NCBI GenBank assembly: GCA_051881395.1
Contig: JBJEPU010000202.1
Location: 1 to 26,499 of the forward strand
Origin: Fimenecus sp051881395
GTDB lineage: Bacteria; Bacillota; Clostridia; Oscillospirales; Acutalibacteraceae
Direction: 5' to 3'
DNA length: 26,499 nucleotides
The position numbers and the translations under genes were made by a program. Below are positions 1 through 6,223 of this stretch, piece after piece. Numbering within the stretch: position 1 is the first letter of the stretch; each line of letters opens with the position of its first letter. Below the pieces are notes generated by a model. It was not told the origin of the DNA and did no database searches. It was given only the letters and a program-made list of their open reading frames with translations.

Positions 1-20
1 TGACGGCTCAGAATGACAAC
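1..20 (-). repeat. TGTCATTCTGAGC interspersed repeat (partial)
   Basis: Read on the minus strand this end of the window gives TGTCATTCTGAGC followed by CGTCA. The same core occurs on the plus strand at 10871-10883, so it is at least a two-copy dispersed sequence here, in opposite orientations. It is cut by the window edge. No coding content. Confidence 0.5.
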
Positions 21-22
21 GC

Positions 23-93
23 GTAGGGAACGGTCTTGACCGTTCCGTCAAATACCGTAAAAATCCACGGGGCGCCGAGTCGACGCCCCCTAC
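23..93. repeat. GTAGGG...CCCTAC palindromic repeat, full unit
   Basis: The 71-bp unit starts GTAGGG and ends CCCTAC. It holds two hairpins: GGAACGGTC/GACCGTTCC (27-46) with a 2-nt loop, and GGGGCG/CGCCCC near the right end. Related units occur at 4577-4645 and 4651-4723, and half units at 3672, 4745 and 10802. The structure (inverted termini, no ORF, strictly intergenic) suggests a small non-autonomous or REP-like element. Confidence 0.7.
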
Positions 94-149
94 GATTGGT
101 TAAATAAAATTTGTATTCCCACCGATAAACTGCATATGTCCGCATTTCC

Positions 150-181
150 GCCCGCGTACAACATACGCGGGCATTTCTTTT
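150..181 (+). terminator. Probable intrinsic terminator of an upstream gene
   Basis: A 9-bp perfect stem, GCCCGCGTA/TACGCGGGC (150-158 and 164-172), with a 5-nt loop is followed by CATTTCTTTT. The T-tract is interrupted, so efficiency is uncertain. It would end a transcript entering from before the window and insulate the uxuA promoter. Confidence 0.5.
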
Positions 182-244
182 GCATTTTCCAAATTTTGCA
201 TACAAAAAATTTGTTTTATTCCGCGTTTTTTCGCGGATTGACGG

Positions 245-273
245 TTGATAAATCAAAAACGAAGTGTTACAAT
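245..273 (+). promoter_or_regulatory. Sigma-A promoter of the hexuronate operon
   Basis: The -35 is TTGATA (245-250), the spacer 17 bp, and the -10 TACAAT (268-273), placing the transcript start near 280. A small palindrome, CCGCG-T6-CGCGG (221-236), lies just upstream and could be an operator, though nothing shows which regulator would bind it. The promoter rules out the longer reading of uxuA that would begin at TTG 245. Confidence 0.6.
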
Positions 274-325
274 AAACAAAAATGGGGAATTGTTTGATTT
301 CCTGATGAAAGGTGATGGTAAATTT

Positions 326-1396
326 ATGCAGATGACTTTCCGTTGGTTCGGCAGTGAAAAGGACACGGTAACCTTAGAGCAAATCCGTCAAATCCCCGGT
401 GTAACGGGTGTTGTGCCCGCACTGCACTATCTGCCGGCGGGCGAGGTGTGGCCGATGGAGGACATTTTAAAAATGAAATCCGAAATCGAAGCCGCGGGGC
501 TTACGATGGAATGCATTGAAAGCGTCAATGTGCACGAAGATATTAAAATCGGGCTGCCGACGCGCGACAAATATATTGAAAACTACAAAACCTGTATTCG
601 CAATCTCGCAAAAGCGGGCGTGAAGGTGATTTGTTATAATTTTATGCCCGTGTTTGACTGGACACGCACCGACCTTGCAATGCAAATGTGCGACGGCGCG
701 ACCTGCCTTTCCTATGACGGGGTACAGATTGAGGGCAAAACCCCCGAGCAGATGTTTAAAGACATTGACGACAATTCCAACGGCTACGCCATGCCCGGCT
801 GGGAAACCGAGCGTATGCCCGAAATCAAGGAACTGTTTGAAAAATACAAAAATGTGACCGAAGCCGATTTGTGGAACAATCTGATTTATTTCTTAGAGCA
901 GATTATGCCTGTTTGCGAGGAATGCGATGTCAAAATGGCAATCCACCCCGACGACCCGCCATGGAGCATTTTCGGCTTGCCGCGGATTATCACAAATCTT
1001 GATGCGCTCAAAAAACTGCTTGCGGCTGTGCCGAGCAAATACAACGGCTTGACCTTCTGCACGGGCTCTTTGGGCGCGAATCTCCAAAACGATTTGCCCG
1101 CGATGATTCGCGAGGTCGGCGACCGCATCTATTTTGCCCATTTGCGCAATGTAAATGTGGAGGGTAGACACTTCAATGAAACCGCCCACGAAAGCGCGGC
1201 GGGGTCTTTGGATATGTATGAAATTGTGAAAGCCTTGCAGGAGGTCGGCTTTGACGGGTATATCCGTCCCGACCACGGCAGAATGATTTGGGGCGAGGTG
1301 GCGCGTCCGGGTTACGGGCTGTTTGACCGCGCGCTCGGTGCGGCATATATCAACGGGCTTTGGGAAGCCGCAGAAAAACAGAAAGCAGGAAAATAA
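326..1396 (+). CDS. uxuA: Mannonate dehydratase (UxuA)
   Basis: This cytoplasmic enzyme dehydrates D-mannonate to 2-keto-3-deoxygluconate (KDG) in hexuronate catabolism. The 356-aa product aligns by eye with E. coli UxuA from its first residues (MQMTFRWFG versus MEQTWRWYG). Expected metal-site residues are visible in order: H207 in HPDDPP, C245 in CTGS, H272 in HLR, and D316-H317 in RPDHG. It is shorter than E. coli UxuA because a mid-protein insertion is absent, which is common in Firmicutes. ATG 326 is chosen because conservation begins there, AAAGGTG lies about 11 nt upstream, and earlier in-frame starts overlap or hug the promoter; ATG 332 is also possible. It is first gene of the operon; uxuB starts 1 nt after its stop. 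Confidence 0.96.
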   Translation: MQMTFRWFGSEKDTVTLEQIRQIPGVTGVVPALHYLPAGEVWPMEDILKMKSEIEAAGLTMECIESVNVHEDIKIGLPTRDKYIENYKTCIRNLAKAGVKVICYNFMPVFDWTRTDLAMQMCDGATCLSYDGVQIEGKTPEQMFKDIDDNSNGYAMPGWETERMPEIKELFEKYKNVTEADLWNNLIYFLEQIMPVCEECDVKMAIHPDDPPWSIFGLPRIITNLDALKKLLAAVPSKYNGLTFCTGSLGANLQNDLPAMIREVGDRIYFAHLRNVNVEGRHFNETAHESAAGSLDMYEIVKALQEVGFDGYIRPDHGRMIWGEVARPGYGLFDRALGAAYINGLWEAAEKQKAGK

Positions 1397-1397
1397 A

Positions 1398-2246
1398 ATG
1401 ACACATGAGAACTTAAAGGGCAGAGTTGCCGTAGTGACCGGCGGCGGCGGGGTGCTTTGCGGTGATTTCGCAAAGACCTTGGCGCGCCAGGGCGTTAAAG
1501 TCGCCGTTTTGGATTTGAACGAAGCGGCGGCGCAAAAGGTTGCCGATGAAATCACCGCCGAGGGCGGCACGGCGATTGCTGTGGGCTGTAATGTGCTCGA
1601 ACCCGAAAGTATGGAGAACGCGCGTGCGGTTATCAACGAGACCTTAGGCACTTGCGACATTCTCTTAAACGGCGCGGGCGGCAACAATCCGAAAGGTACC
1701 ACCACCAAAGAGACCTTGGAAGCGGTCGATTTGGTTGAAAAAGACGAAAATATCAAAACCTTTTTTGATTTGGACCCGCAGGGGATTTCGTTTGTGTTCA
1801 ATTTGAACTTCTTGGGCACGCTGATTCCGACGCAGGTGTTTGCCCGCGATATGGCGCAAAAAGAAAATGCCTGCATTGTGATGGTGACTTCAATGAACGC
1901 CTACCGTCCGCTGACGAAAATCCCCGCGTATTCGGCGGCAAAAGCGGCGGTCAAAAACTTCACCGAGTTTATGGCGGTGCATTTTGCCGAGGTCGGCATT
2001 CGCGTGAATGCGATTGCGCCGGGCTTTTTCTCCACGAACCAAAACAAAACCCTGCTTTGGAACGAGGACGGCACCCCCACGGCGCGCACCGGCAAAATTC
2101 TTGCCGCAACCCCGATGAAGCGTTTCGGCGAGTCGCGGGAATTAGAGGGTTCTTTGTTGTTCTTATGCGACGAGGATTATTCGAGCTTCATCACCGGCAC
2201 GACGATTATCGTGGACGGCGGTTTTAACGCGTATTCCGGCGTATAA
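1398..2246 (+). CDS. uxuB: D-mannonate oxidoreductase (fructuronate reductase), SDR family
   Basis: This is a 282-aa short-chain dehydrogenase. It has the N-terminal nucleotide-binding glycine motif TGGGGVLCG (about residues 13-21), the NAG-type motif in LLNGAGG, and the catalytic Y178-SAA-K182 motif. The C-terminal ITGTTIIVDGGF is a standard SDR ending. Proteins of this type next to uxuA in Firmicutes serve as the fructuronate/mannonate NAD(P)-dependent reductase, replacing the unrelated long-chain UxuB of E. coli; that assignment rests on context. ATG 1398 is used because AGGAAA precedes it and it begins 1 nt after the uxuA stop, so the two are probably translationally coupled. Another gluconate-type SDR activity cannot be excluded. 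Confidence 0.88.
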   Translation: MTHENLKGRVAVVTGGGGVLCGDFAKTLARQGVKVAVLDLNEAAAQKVADEITAEGGTAIAVGCNVLEPESMENARAVINETLGTCDILLNGAGGNNPKGTTTKETLEAVDLVEKDENIKTFFDLDPQGISFVFNLNFLGTLIPTQVFARDMAQKENACIVMVTSMNAYRPLTKIPAYSAAKAAVKNFTEFMAVHFAEVGIRVNAIAPGFFSTNQNKTLLWNEDGTPTARTGKILAATPMKRFGESRELEGSLLFLCDEDYSSFITGTTIIVDGGFNAYSGV

Positions 2247-2279
2247 TTCGGATAAACTGTAAAGAGAGGATTTGGCGAG

Positions 2280-2546
2280 ATGATTTGGTTTTTAATCGCG
2301 GCGCTTTTACTGCTTGCGGCATTTGTATGCTTGATTCGATGCTTTGTGTTGCGCAGAAAAGCGCATACTGTTTCCGAAAACGGGGAAACGGCGGCGACCG
2401 AAACAAAAGATATGACCGTGATAGAAGGCAGCTCGCAAAACAATCCCGTATACGAAAAAAAGGCGAAGAGGATGCTGATCATCGGCATCGTTTTGCTGGT
2501 GCTGACCGAAGCGGCGATTCTCATTGCCGACAAGGTCACGGCTTAA
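2280..2546 (+). CDS. Small two-helix membrane protein, function unknown
   Basis: I do not recognise this 88-aa protein. It has a hydrophobic helix at residues 2-22, a polar middle of about 40 residues rich in Glu, Thr and Lys, and a second hydrophobic helix at about 63-83. An AGAGAGGA ribosome binding site lies upstream of ATG 2280. It sits between uxuB and kdgK with short gaps (33 and 18 nt), so it is very likely co-transcribed with the hexuronate genes. A role in uptake or as a membrane-bound accessory is possible, but nothing in the sequence shows it. Confidence 0.72.
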   Translation: MIWFLIAALLLLAAFVCLIRCFVLRRKAHTVSENGETAATETKDMTVIEGSSQNNPVYEKKAKRMLIIGIVLLVLTEAAILIADKVTA

Positions 2547-2564
2547 ACAAACGGAGTGATAAAA

Positions 2565-3662
2565 ATGGATTTACAATTAAAAGCCCCCGGCACTTATACC
2601 TATGATATGATTTCTTTGGGCGAGGTCATGTTGCGCCTTGACCCCGGCGAGGGGCGCATTAAATGCGCCCGCAATTTCCGCGCATGGGAAGGCGGCGGCG
2701 AATACAATGTAGCGAGAGGCCTTCGCCGTTGCTTTGGCTTAAAAACAGCAATCGTCACCGCATTTGCCGACAACGAGGTCGGCAGATTGGTCGAGGACTT
2801 TATTTTGCAGGGCGGCGTGGATACCTCGCTCATCAAATGGGTGCCCTATGACGGCATCGGCAGAAGTGTGCGCAACGGCTTGAACTTTGTGGAGCGCGGC
2901 TACGGCATTCGCGGTGCACTCAGCGTTTCCGACCGCGGCAATACCGCGATTGCGCAATTAAAGCCCGGCGACATTGATTGGGAATATATTTTCGGCACTT
3001 TGGGCGTGCGTTGGCTGCACACGGGCGGCATTTTTGCGGCGCTTTCCGAAACTACGGCGCAGGTTGCCATTGACGCGGTCAAGGCGGCGAAAAAATACGG
3101 CACGATTGTGTCTTATGACTTAAACTATCGCCCGTCTTTGTGGAAGGACATCGGCGGCAAGGAAAAGGCGCAGGCAGTCAACCGCGAAATTGCGAAATAT
3201 ATTGATGTCATGATTGGCAACGAAGAGGATTTCACCGCGTGTTTGGGCTTTGAAGTTGAGGGTAACGATGCGAATTTGAAATCGCTCAACATCGAAGGCT
3301 ATTACAAAATGCTCGGCGAGGTTGTGAAGGTGTACCCGAACTTTAAGGTGATTGCCACCACACTTCGTACCGTAAAAACCGCAACCGTTAATGACTGGTC
3401 GGCAATCTGCTATGCGGACGGCAAGGTGTATAACGGGCTGTCGCTTCCGGGGCTTGAAATTCTCGACCGCGTCGGCGGCGGCGACTCGTTTGCTTCGGGG
3501 CTTATCTACGGTTTAATGACCACCGGTGACCCGCAAAAAGCGGTCAATTACGGTGTGGCGCACGGCGCGCTGGCGATGACCACCCCCGGCGACACCTCGA
3601 TGGCTTCTTTAAAAGAGGTCGAAAATATCGTGAACGGCGCAGGCGCGCGCGTACAGAGATAA
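2565..3662 (+). CDS. kdgK: 2-keto-3-deoxygluconate kinase, PfkB family
   Basis: It phosphorylates KDG to KDPG with ATP in the cytoplasm, the third step of the pathway encoded here. The 365-aa product has the PfkB fold signature: an N-terminal GGGEYNVARGL region for sugar binding (about residues 45-55) and the C-terminal VGGGDSFASG motif, with D307 as the expected catalytic base. ATG 2565 is preferred over GTG 2556 because GGAG is placed 8 nt upstream; the GTG would overlap that ribosome site. A related PfkB sugar kinase is conceivable from the family alone, but its position between uxuA/uxuB and the KDPG aldolase gene makes KDG kinase the natural reading. Confidence 0.93.
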   Translation: MDLQLKAPGTYTYDMISLGEVMLRLDPGEGRIKCARNFRAWEGGGEYNVARGLRRCFGLKTAIVTAFADNEVGRLVEDFILQGGVDTSLIKWVPYDGIGRSVRNGLNFVERGYGIRGALSVSDRGNTAIAQLKPGDIDWEYIFGTLGVRWLHTGGIFAALSETTAQVAIDAVKAAKKYGTIVSYDLNYRPSLWKDIGGKEKAQAVNREIAKYIDVMIGNEEDFTACLGFEVEGNDANLKSLNIEGYYKMLGEVVKVYPNFKVIATTLRTVKTATVNDWSAICYADGKVYNGLSLPGLEILDRVGGGDSFASGLIYGLMTTGDPQKAVNYGVAHGALAMTTPGDTSMASLKEVENIVNGAGARVQR

Positions 3663-3671
3663 TTCAGTATT

Positions 3672-3694
3672 GTAGGGCGGGGTCTTGACCCCAC
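3672..3694 (+). repeat. Half unit of the GTAGGG palindromic repeat
   Basis: GTAGGGCGGGGTC-TT-GACCCC forms a hairpin (arms 3679-3684 and 3687-3692) resembling the left arm of the 71-bp repeat at 23-93. It occupies most of the 53-nt gap between kdgK and eda, just upstream of the eda ribosome site AAGGAG (3702-3707). In the mRNA it could stabilise or separate the two messages; it has no T-tract, so it is not a plain terminator. Confidence 0.55.
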
Positions 3695-3715
3695 CGCTAT
3701 TAAGGAGATACCACT

Positions 3716-4372
3716 ATGGATAAAGAAAAAATCATTACCCGAATTCAGGACTGCGGCATTGTTGCGGTTGTCCGTGCGGAGTCTGTGGACAAGGCAATCC
3801 GCATCACCGACGCTTGCATTGAAGGCGGTGTGGCGGCGATTGAATTGACCTTTACCGTGCCACACGCGGACAAGGTGATTGAAGAACTCGCCAAACGCTA
3901 CACCCCCGACCAGATTATCCTCGGTGCGGGCACGGTGCTTGACGCAACCACGGCGCGCATTGCGATGCTTTCGGGTGCGGAATACATCGTCAGCCCTGCG
4001 CTGGACCTCGACACATTGCACCTTTGCAACCGGTATCGCGTACCGATGATGCCCGGCATTATGAGCGTGCGCGAGGGACTTTTGGCAATGGAAAACGGTG
4101 CGGATATTTTGAAGGTATTCCCCGCCGACCTCTTCGGGCCGAAGATTATCAAAGATATTAAGGGCCCCATTCCCTATGCCAAAATGATGCCCACCGGCGG
4201 CGTTGATGCAGACAATGTCGGCGAGTGGATTAAAGCGGGCGCGGTTGCCGTCGGCGCGGGCTCGTCGCTGACTGCCGGCGCAAAAACAGGCGATTACAAG
4301 AAAATCACCGAGACCGGCAAGCGGTTCGTGGAAAATATTAAACTTGCCCGCGCAGAACTCGCGGCGAAATAG
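3716..4372 (+). CDS. eda: KDPG / 4-hydroxy-2-oxoglutarate aldolase
   Basis: This class I aldolase cleaves KDPG to pyruvate and glyceraldehyde-3-phosphate, the last step of the hexuronate route. The 218-aa length fits the family. The Schiff-base lysine is K133 in DILKVFPA, and the general-base glutamate is probably E43 in AIELTFTVP. The downstream MPTGGVD motif (phosphate binding) is intact. ATG 3716 has AAGGAG 8 nt upstream. It is the last gene of the operon; no clear T-tract terminator follows, only repeat-rich sequence. Confidence 0.95.
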   Translation: MDKEKIITRIQDCGIVAVVRAESVDKAIRITDACIEGGVAAIELTFTVPHADKVIEELAKRYTPDQIILGAGTVLDATTARIAMLSGAEYIVSPALDLDTLHLCNRYRVPMMPGIMSVREGLLAMENGADILKVFPADLFGPKIIKDIKGPIPYAKMMPTGGVDADNVGEWIKAGAVAVGAGSSLTAGAKTGDYKKITETGKRFVENIKLARAELAAK

Positions 4373-4576
4373 TTTCTTTTTCCGCAATACGGCGTTGCGT
4401 GCGGCTCGCTGTATCTGCATACAGTGTTGCCTTCGCGCCTTGTCTTGCGAAAAAATAAATCTATTTCGCGAAAAAACAGTTTCTTTTTCCGCCGCGTGTG
4501 ACGCGGAGCAAATCGTAAATTTACTTTGTAGGTAAACTTTACAGTTCCTCTCGAATGGAAATTGATTATGCAATTT

Positions 4577-4645
4577 GTAGGGAACGGTCTTGACCGTTCC
4601 GCAAAATACATCAAAAACGGCGGGCGACAAGTGAAGCGCCCCTAC
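4577..4645. repeat. GTAGGG...CCCTAC palindromic repeat, unit 1 of a cluster
   Basis: This 69-bp unit matches the left arm of the repeat at 23-93 closely: GTAGGGAACGGTCTTGACCG is identical in both. It ends GCGCCCCTAC. The internal spacer differs, as expected for a diverged family. Confidence 0.7.
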
Positions 4646-4650
4646 GAAAT

Positions 4651-4723
4651 GTAGGGAACGACCGAAGACGCGTTCCGTAAATTTCCGCAAACCTTGCGGG
4701 CGGGCATGGAAACCCGCCCCTAC
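4651..4723. repeat. GTAGGG...CCCTAC palindromic repeat, unit 2 of a cluster
   Basis: This 73-bp unit begins GTAGGGAACG, five bases after the previous unit ends, and closes with CGCCCCTAC. Its right hairpin is GCGGGCGGGC paired imperfectly with GCCCGCC-type sequence. The left arm is degraded (GGAACGacc...cGTTCC). Confidence 0.65.
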
Positions 4724-4744
4724 GCACGAAATCCATTTTACTGT

Positions 4745-4770
4745 GTAGGGCAGGGCACTTGCGCCCGTCG
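4745..4770. repeat. GTAGGG repeat, half unit
   Basis: GTAGGGCAGGGCACTTGCGC followed by CCGTCG carries only the left terminus and one imperfect hairpin (GGGC.../GCCC). It is the third member of the cluster and has no CCCTAC end, so it is a truncated or half copy. Confidence 0.5.
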
Positions 4771-4845
4771 AAAAAGGTTTGATTTTTATTTTATCAATCC
4801 GCGGCGAAATGCCGCAAATACATATTTAGGGAGAAAAGGATACAT

Positions 4846-5421
4846 ATGGAAAAAACAGTTTTGGTTGAAACCTCTGCGCGTCACGTGCATGTGACCAAAG
4901 AAACACTCGAAACCTTGTTCGGTGCAGGGTACACTCTCACCAAGAAAAAGGATTTGTCGCAGCCCGGGCAGTTTGCCTGTGAAGAGCGCGTGCAGGTTAT
5001 AGGCCCCAAGGGCAGTTTCCCTGCGGTTTCGATTTTAGGGCCGGAACGCCCCGAAGACCAGGTGGAAATTTCCGCTTCTGACGCGCGTTCCATCGGTGTT
5101 GCCGCGCCGGTGCGTGAATCGGGCGACATTGCGGGCAGCGGTGCTTGCAAATTGGTCGGCCCCAAAGGCGAGGTCGAACTCAAAGAAGGCGTTATCGTTG
5201 CAAAACGCCACATTCATATGACGCCCGAAGATGCCGAAAAATACGGCGTTTCGGACAAACAGGTCGTTTCCGTGGAAATCAAATCCGCCGAGCGTTCTTT
5301 GGTGTTCGGCGACACGGTTGTGCGCGTCAGCCCGAAATATGCGTTGGCGATGCATATTGATACCGACGAGTCCAACGCCGTCATGGCGCCCGCAGGCACG
5401 CTCGGCGTCATTTTAGCATAA
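4846..5421 (+). CDS. pduL: PduL-type phosphate acyltransferase (phosphotransacetylase)
   Basis: PduL enzymes interconvert acyl-CoA and acyl-phosphate. Outside microcompartments they can replace Pta, making acetyl-phosphate from acetyl-CoA for acetate formation. The 191-aa product has the two duplicated beta-barrel halves expected, each with a zinc-binding histidine pair: H13-V-H15 (in SARHVHV) and H122-I-H124 (in KRHIHM). The N-terminus begins directly at the catalytic domain, with no encapsulation peptide, and no shell genes are nearby, so a cytosolic role is inferred. AAAAGGA lies just upstream of ATG 4846. It probably forms an operon with bioY 30 nt downstream. Confidence 0.92.
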   Translation: MEKTVLVETSARHVHVTKETLETLFGAGYTLTKKKDLSQPGQFACEERVQVIGPKGSFPAVSILGPERPEDQVEISASDARSIGVAAPVRESGDIAGSGACKLVGPKGEVELKEGVIVAKRHIHMTPEDAEKYGVSDKQVVSVEIKSAERSLVFGDTVVRVSPKYALAMHIDTDESNAVMAPAGTLGVILA

Positions 5422-5451
5422 TTCGCCCAAGAAAAAGAAGGAGTCAAGTCC

Positions 5452-6042
5452 ATGGAGCAAAAAACCGTTTCCGTAAAAGCATCTGCACAAATCCGCGCGG
5501 CGGTATTGTGCGGCTTGTTCGCGGCGTTCACCGCCGTATTTTCGCAAATTTCTTTGCCGATAGGCCCTGTGCCGATTTCCTGTTCGCTGATTGCCGTCTA
5601 TCTTGCAGGGCTGTTTTTGCCCGTCAAGACCGCGGCGGTCTCTCAACTTGTCTATTTGCTGTTGGGGATTATCGGCGTACCTGTGTTCGCAGGCTTTCAG
5701 TCGGGCGCGGCGCGTTTGGCAGGGCCGACGGGCGGGTATCTGCTTGTATACCCCGTGATTGCGCTGTTTTTGTCGCTTGCGATGGTTGTGTATGACAAAA
5801 AGCTTGCAACCAAACCTCTTGCGGCACGCGCGGCATACCTTGTCGGCGCTCTGCTGATTTCTCTGCTTATCTGCTATGCGGCGGGCACGGCTTGGTTTAC
5901 CGTATTTTCCGGTTCAAGTTTCCAAAAAGCGCTGAGTTTAACCGTGGTGCCGTTTATTGCAGGGGATATTGCGAAAATCGTGCTTTGCGCGGTGGTCACG
6001 CTTTCCGCGCGGGAACGGCTGAAAAAAGTTGTAAAATTTTAA
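5452..6042 (+). CDS. bioY: Biotin transporter BioY (ECF substrate-binding subunit)
   Basis: This is an integral membrane S-component that binds biotin and works with the general ECF module (EcfA/EcfA'/EcfT), which is not in this window. The 196-aa product shows about six hydrophobic helices and the BioY signature: FSQISLPIGPVPIS early, and GPTGGY at G91-Y96 at the start of a helix. AAGGAG precedes ATG 5452. The gene follows pduL by 30 nt and is closed by a strong terminator, so pduL-bioY reads as one unit. No BirA-type site was identified upstream. Confidence 0.93.
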   Translation: MEQKTVSVKASAQIRAAVLCGLFAAFTAVFSQISLPIGPVPISCSLIAVYLAGLFLPVKTAAVSQLVYLLLGIIGVPVFAGFQSGAARLAGPTGGYLLVYPVIALFLSLAMVVYDKKLATKPLAARAAYLVGALLISLLICYAAGTAWFTVFSGSSFQKALSLTVVPFIAGDIAKIVLCAVVTLSARERLKKVVKF

Positions 6043-6045
6043 GCG

Positions 6046-6079
6046 AAAAAGCACGGGCAAGGCATTGCCTGTGCTTTTT
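6046..6079 (+). terminator. Intrinsic terminator after bioY
   Basis: AAAAAGCACGGGCAA pairs with TTGCCTGTGCTTTTT around a GGCA loop, with one G-U wobble. The stem begins 3 nt after the bioY stop and runs into a T-tract, a clear Rho-independent terminator. Confidence 0.88.
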
Positions 6080-6101
6080 GTGTTCGTTGGAGGGAACGGA
6101 T

Positions 6102-6221
6102 TTGAAAACCGTCAAACAGTTTGCGGCAATAATGCTTGCCGCACTTTCATTTTTGACAACCGTGCTTTGTATGCGCGACGTACTCGCGGCACGAAATGAA
6201 CTGCAAAACAAGGAGAATTGA
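6102..6221 (+). CDS. 39-aa single-helix membrane peptide upstream of a GPH symporter
   Basis: This small frame starts at TTG 6102 with a near-ideal ribosome site, GGAGGGAA, about 6 nt upstream, and ends 2 nt before the ATG of the symporter gene. Residues about 6-24 (FAAIMLAALSFLTTVLC) form one hydrophobic helix, followed by a charged tail ending NELQNKEN. It overlaps no other gene and begins just after the bioY terminator. The tight coupling and transmembrane helix suggest a genuine accessory peptide of the transporter operon, but the rare start codon and size leave doubt. Function unknown. Confidence 0.55.
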   Translation: MKTVKQFAAIMLAALSFLTTVLCMRDVLAARNELQNKEN

Positions 6222-6223
6222 GT

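Larger units (their letters stand above)
4373..4845. other. Repeat-rich gene-free region between eda and pduL
   Basis: This 473-bp stretch has no convincing gene. The 15-mer AGTTTCTTTTTCCGC occurs twice as a direct repeat (4371-4385, overlapping the eda stop, and 4478-4492), and the segment between them carries small palindromes such as TGTAT-CTGC-ATACA. The right half is a cluster of GTAGGG repeats listed separately, followed by a small hairpin GCGGC-GAAAT-GCCGC (4801-4815). I find no confident promoter for pduL. Short open frames here lack ribosome sites. Confidence 0.6.

Noticed and set aside
245..325. N-terminal extension of uxuA to TTG 245 or ATG 305
   Set aside because: TTG 245 lies within the -35 box, and the extension is not conserved; ATG 305 lacks a well-spaced ribosome site, while 326 matches the family start.
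893..1876. A 327-codon open frame on the minus strand
   Set aside because: Fully antisense to uxuA and uxuB, both of which show clear motifs; no plausible ribosome site.
3548..4690. A 380-codon open frame on the minus strand
   Set aside because: Antisense to kdgK and eda and running through repeats; the translation is Arg/His/Cys-rich and unlike any protein family.
4577..4770. A CRISPR array
   Set aside because: Units are palindromic, diverged, only two full copies, and spaced by 5-21 nt; no cas genes are nearby.
4846..5421. A bacterial microcompartment locus around pduL
   Set aside because: No shell proteins, aldehyde dehydrogenase or encapsulation peptide are present.
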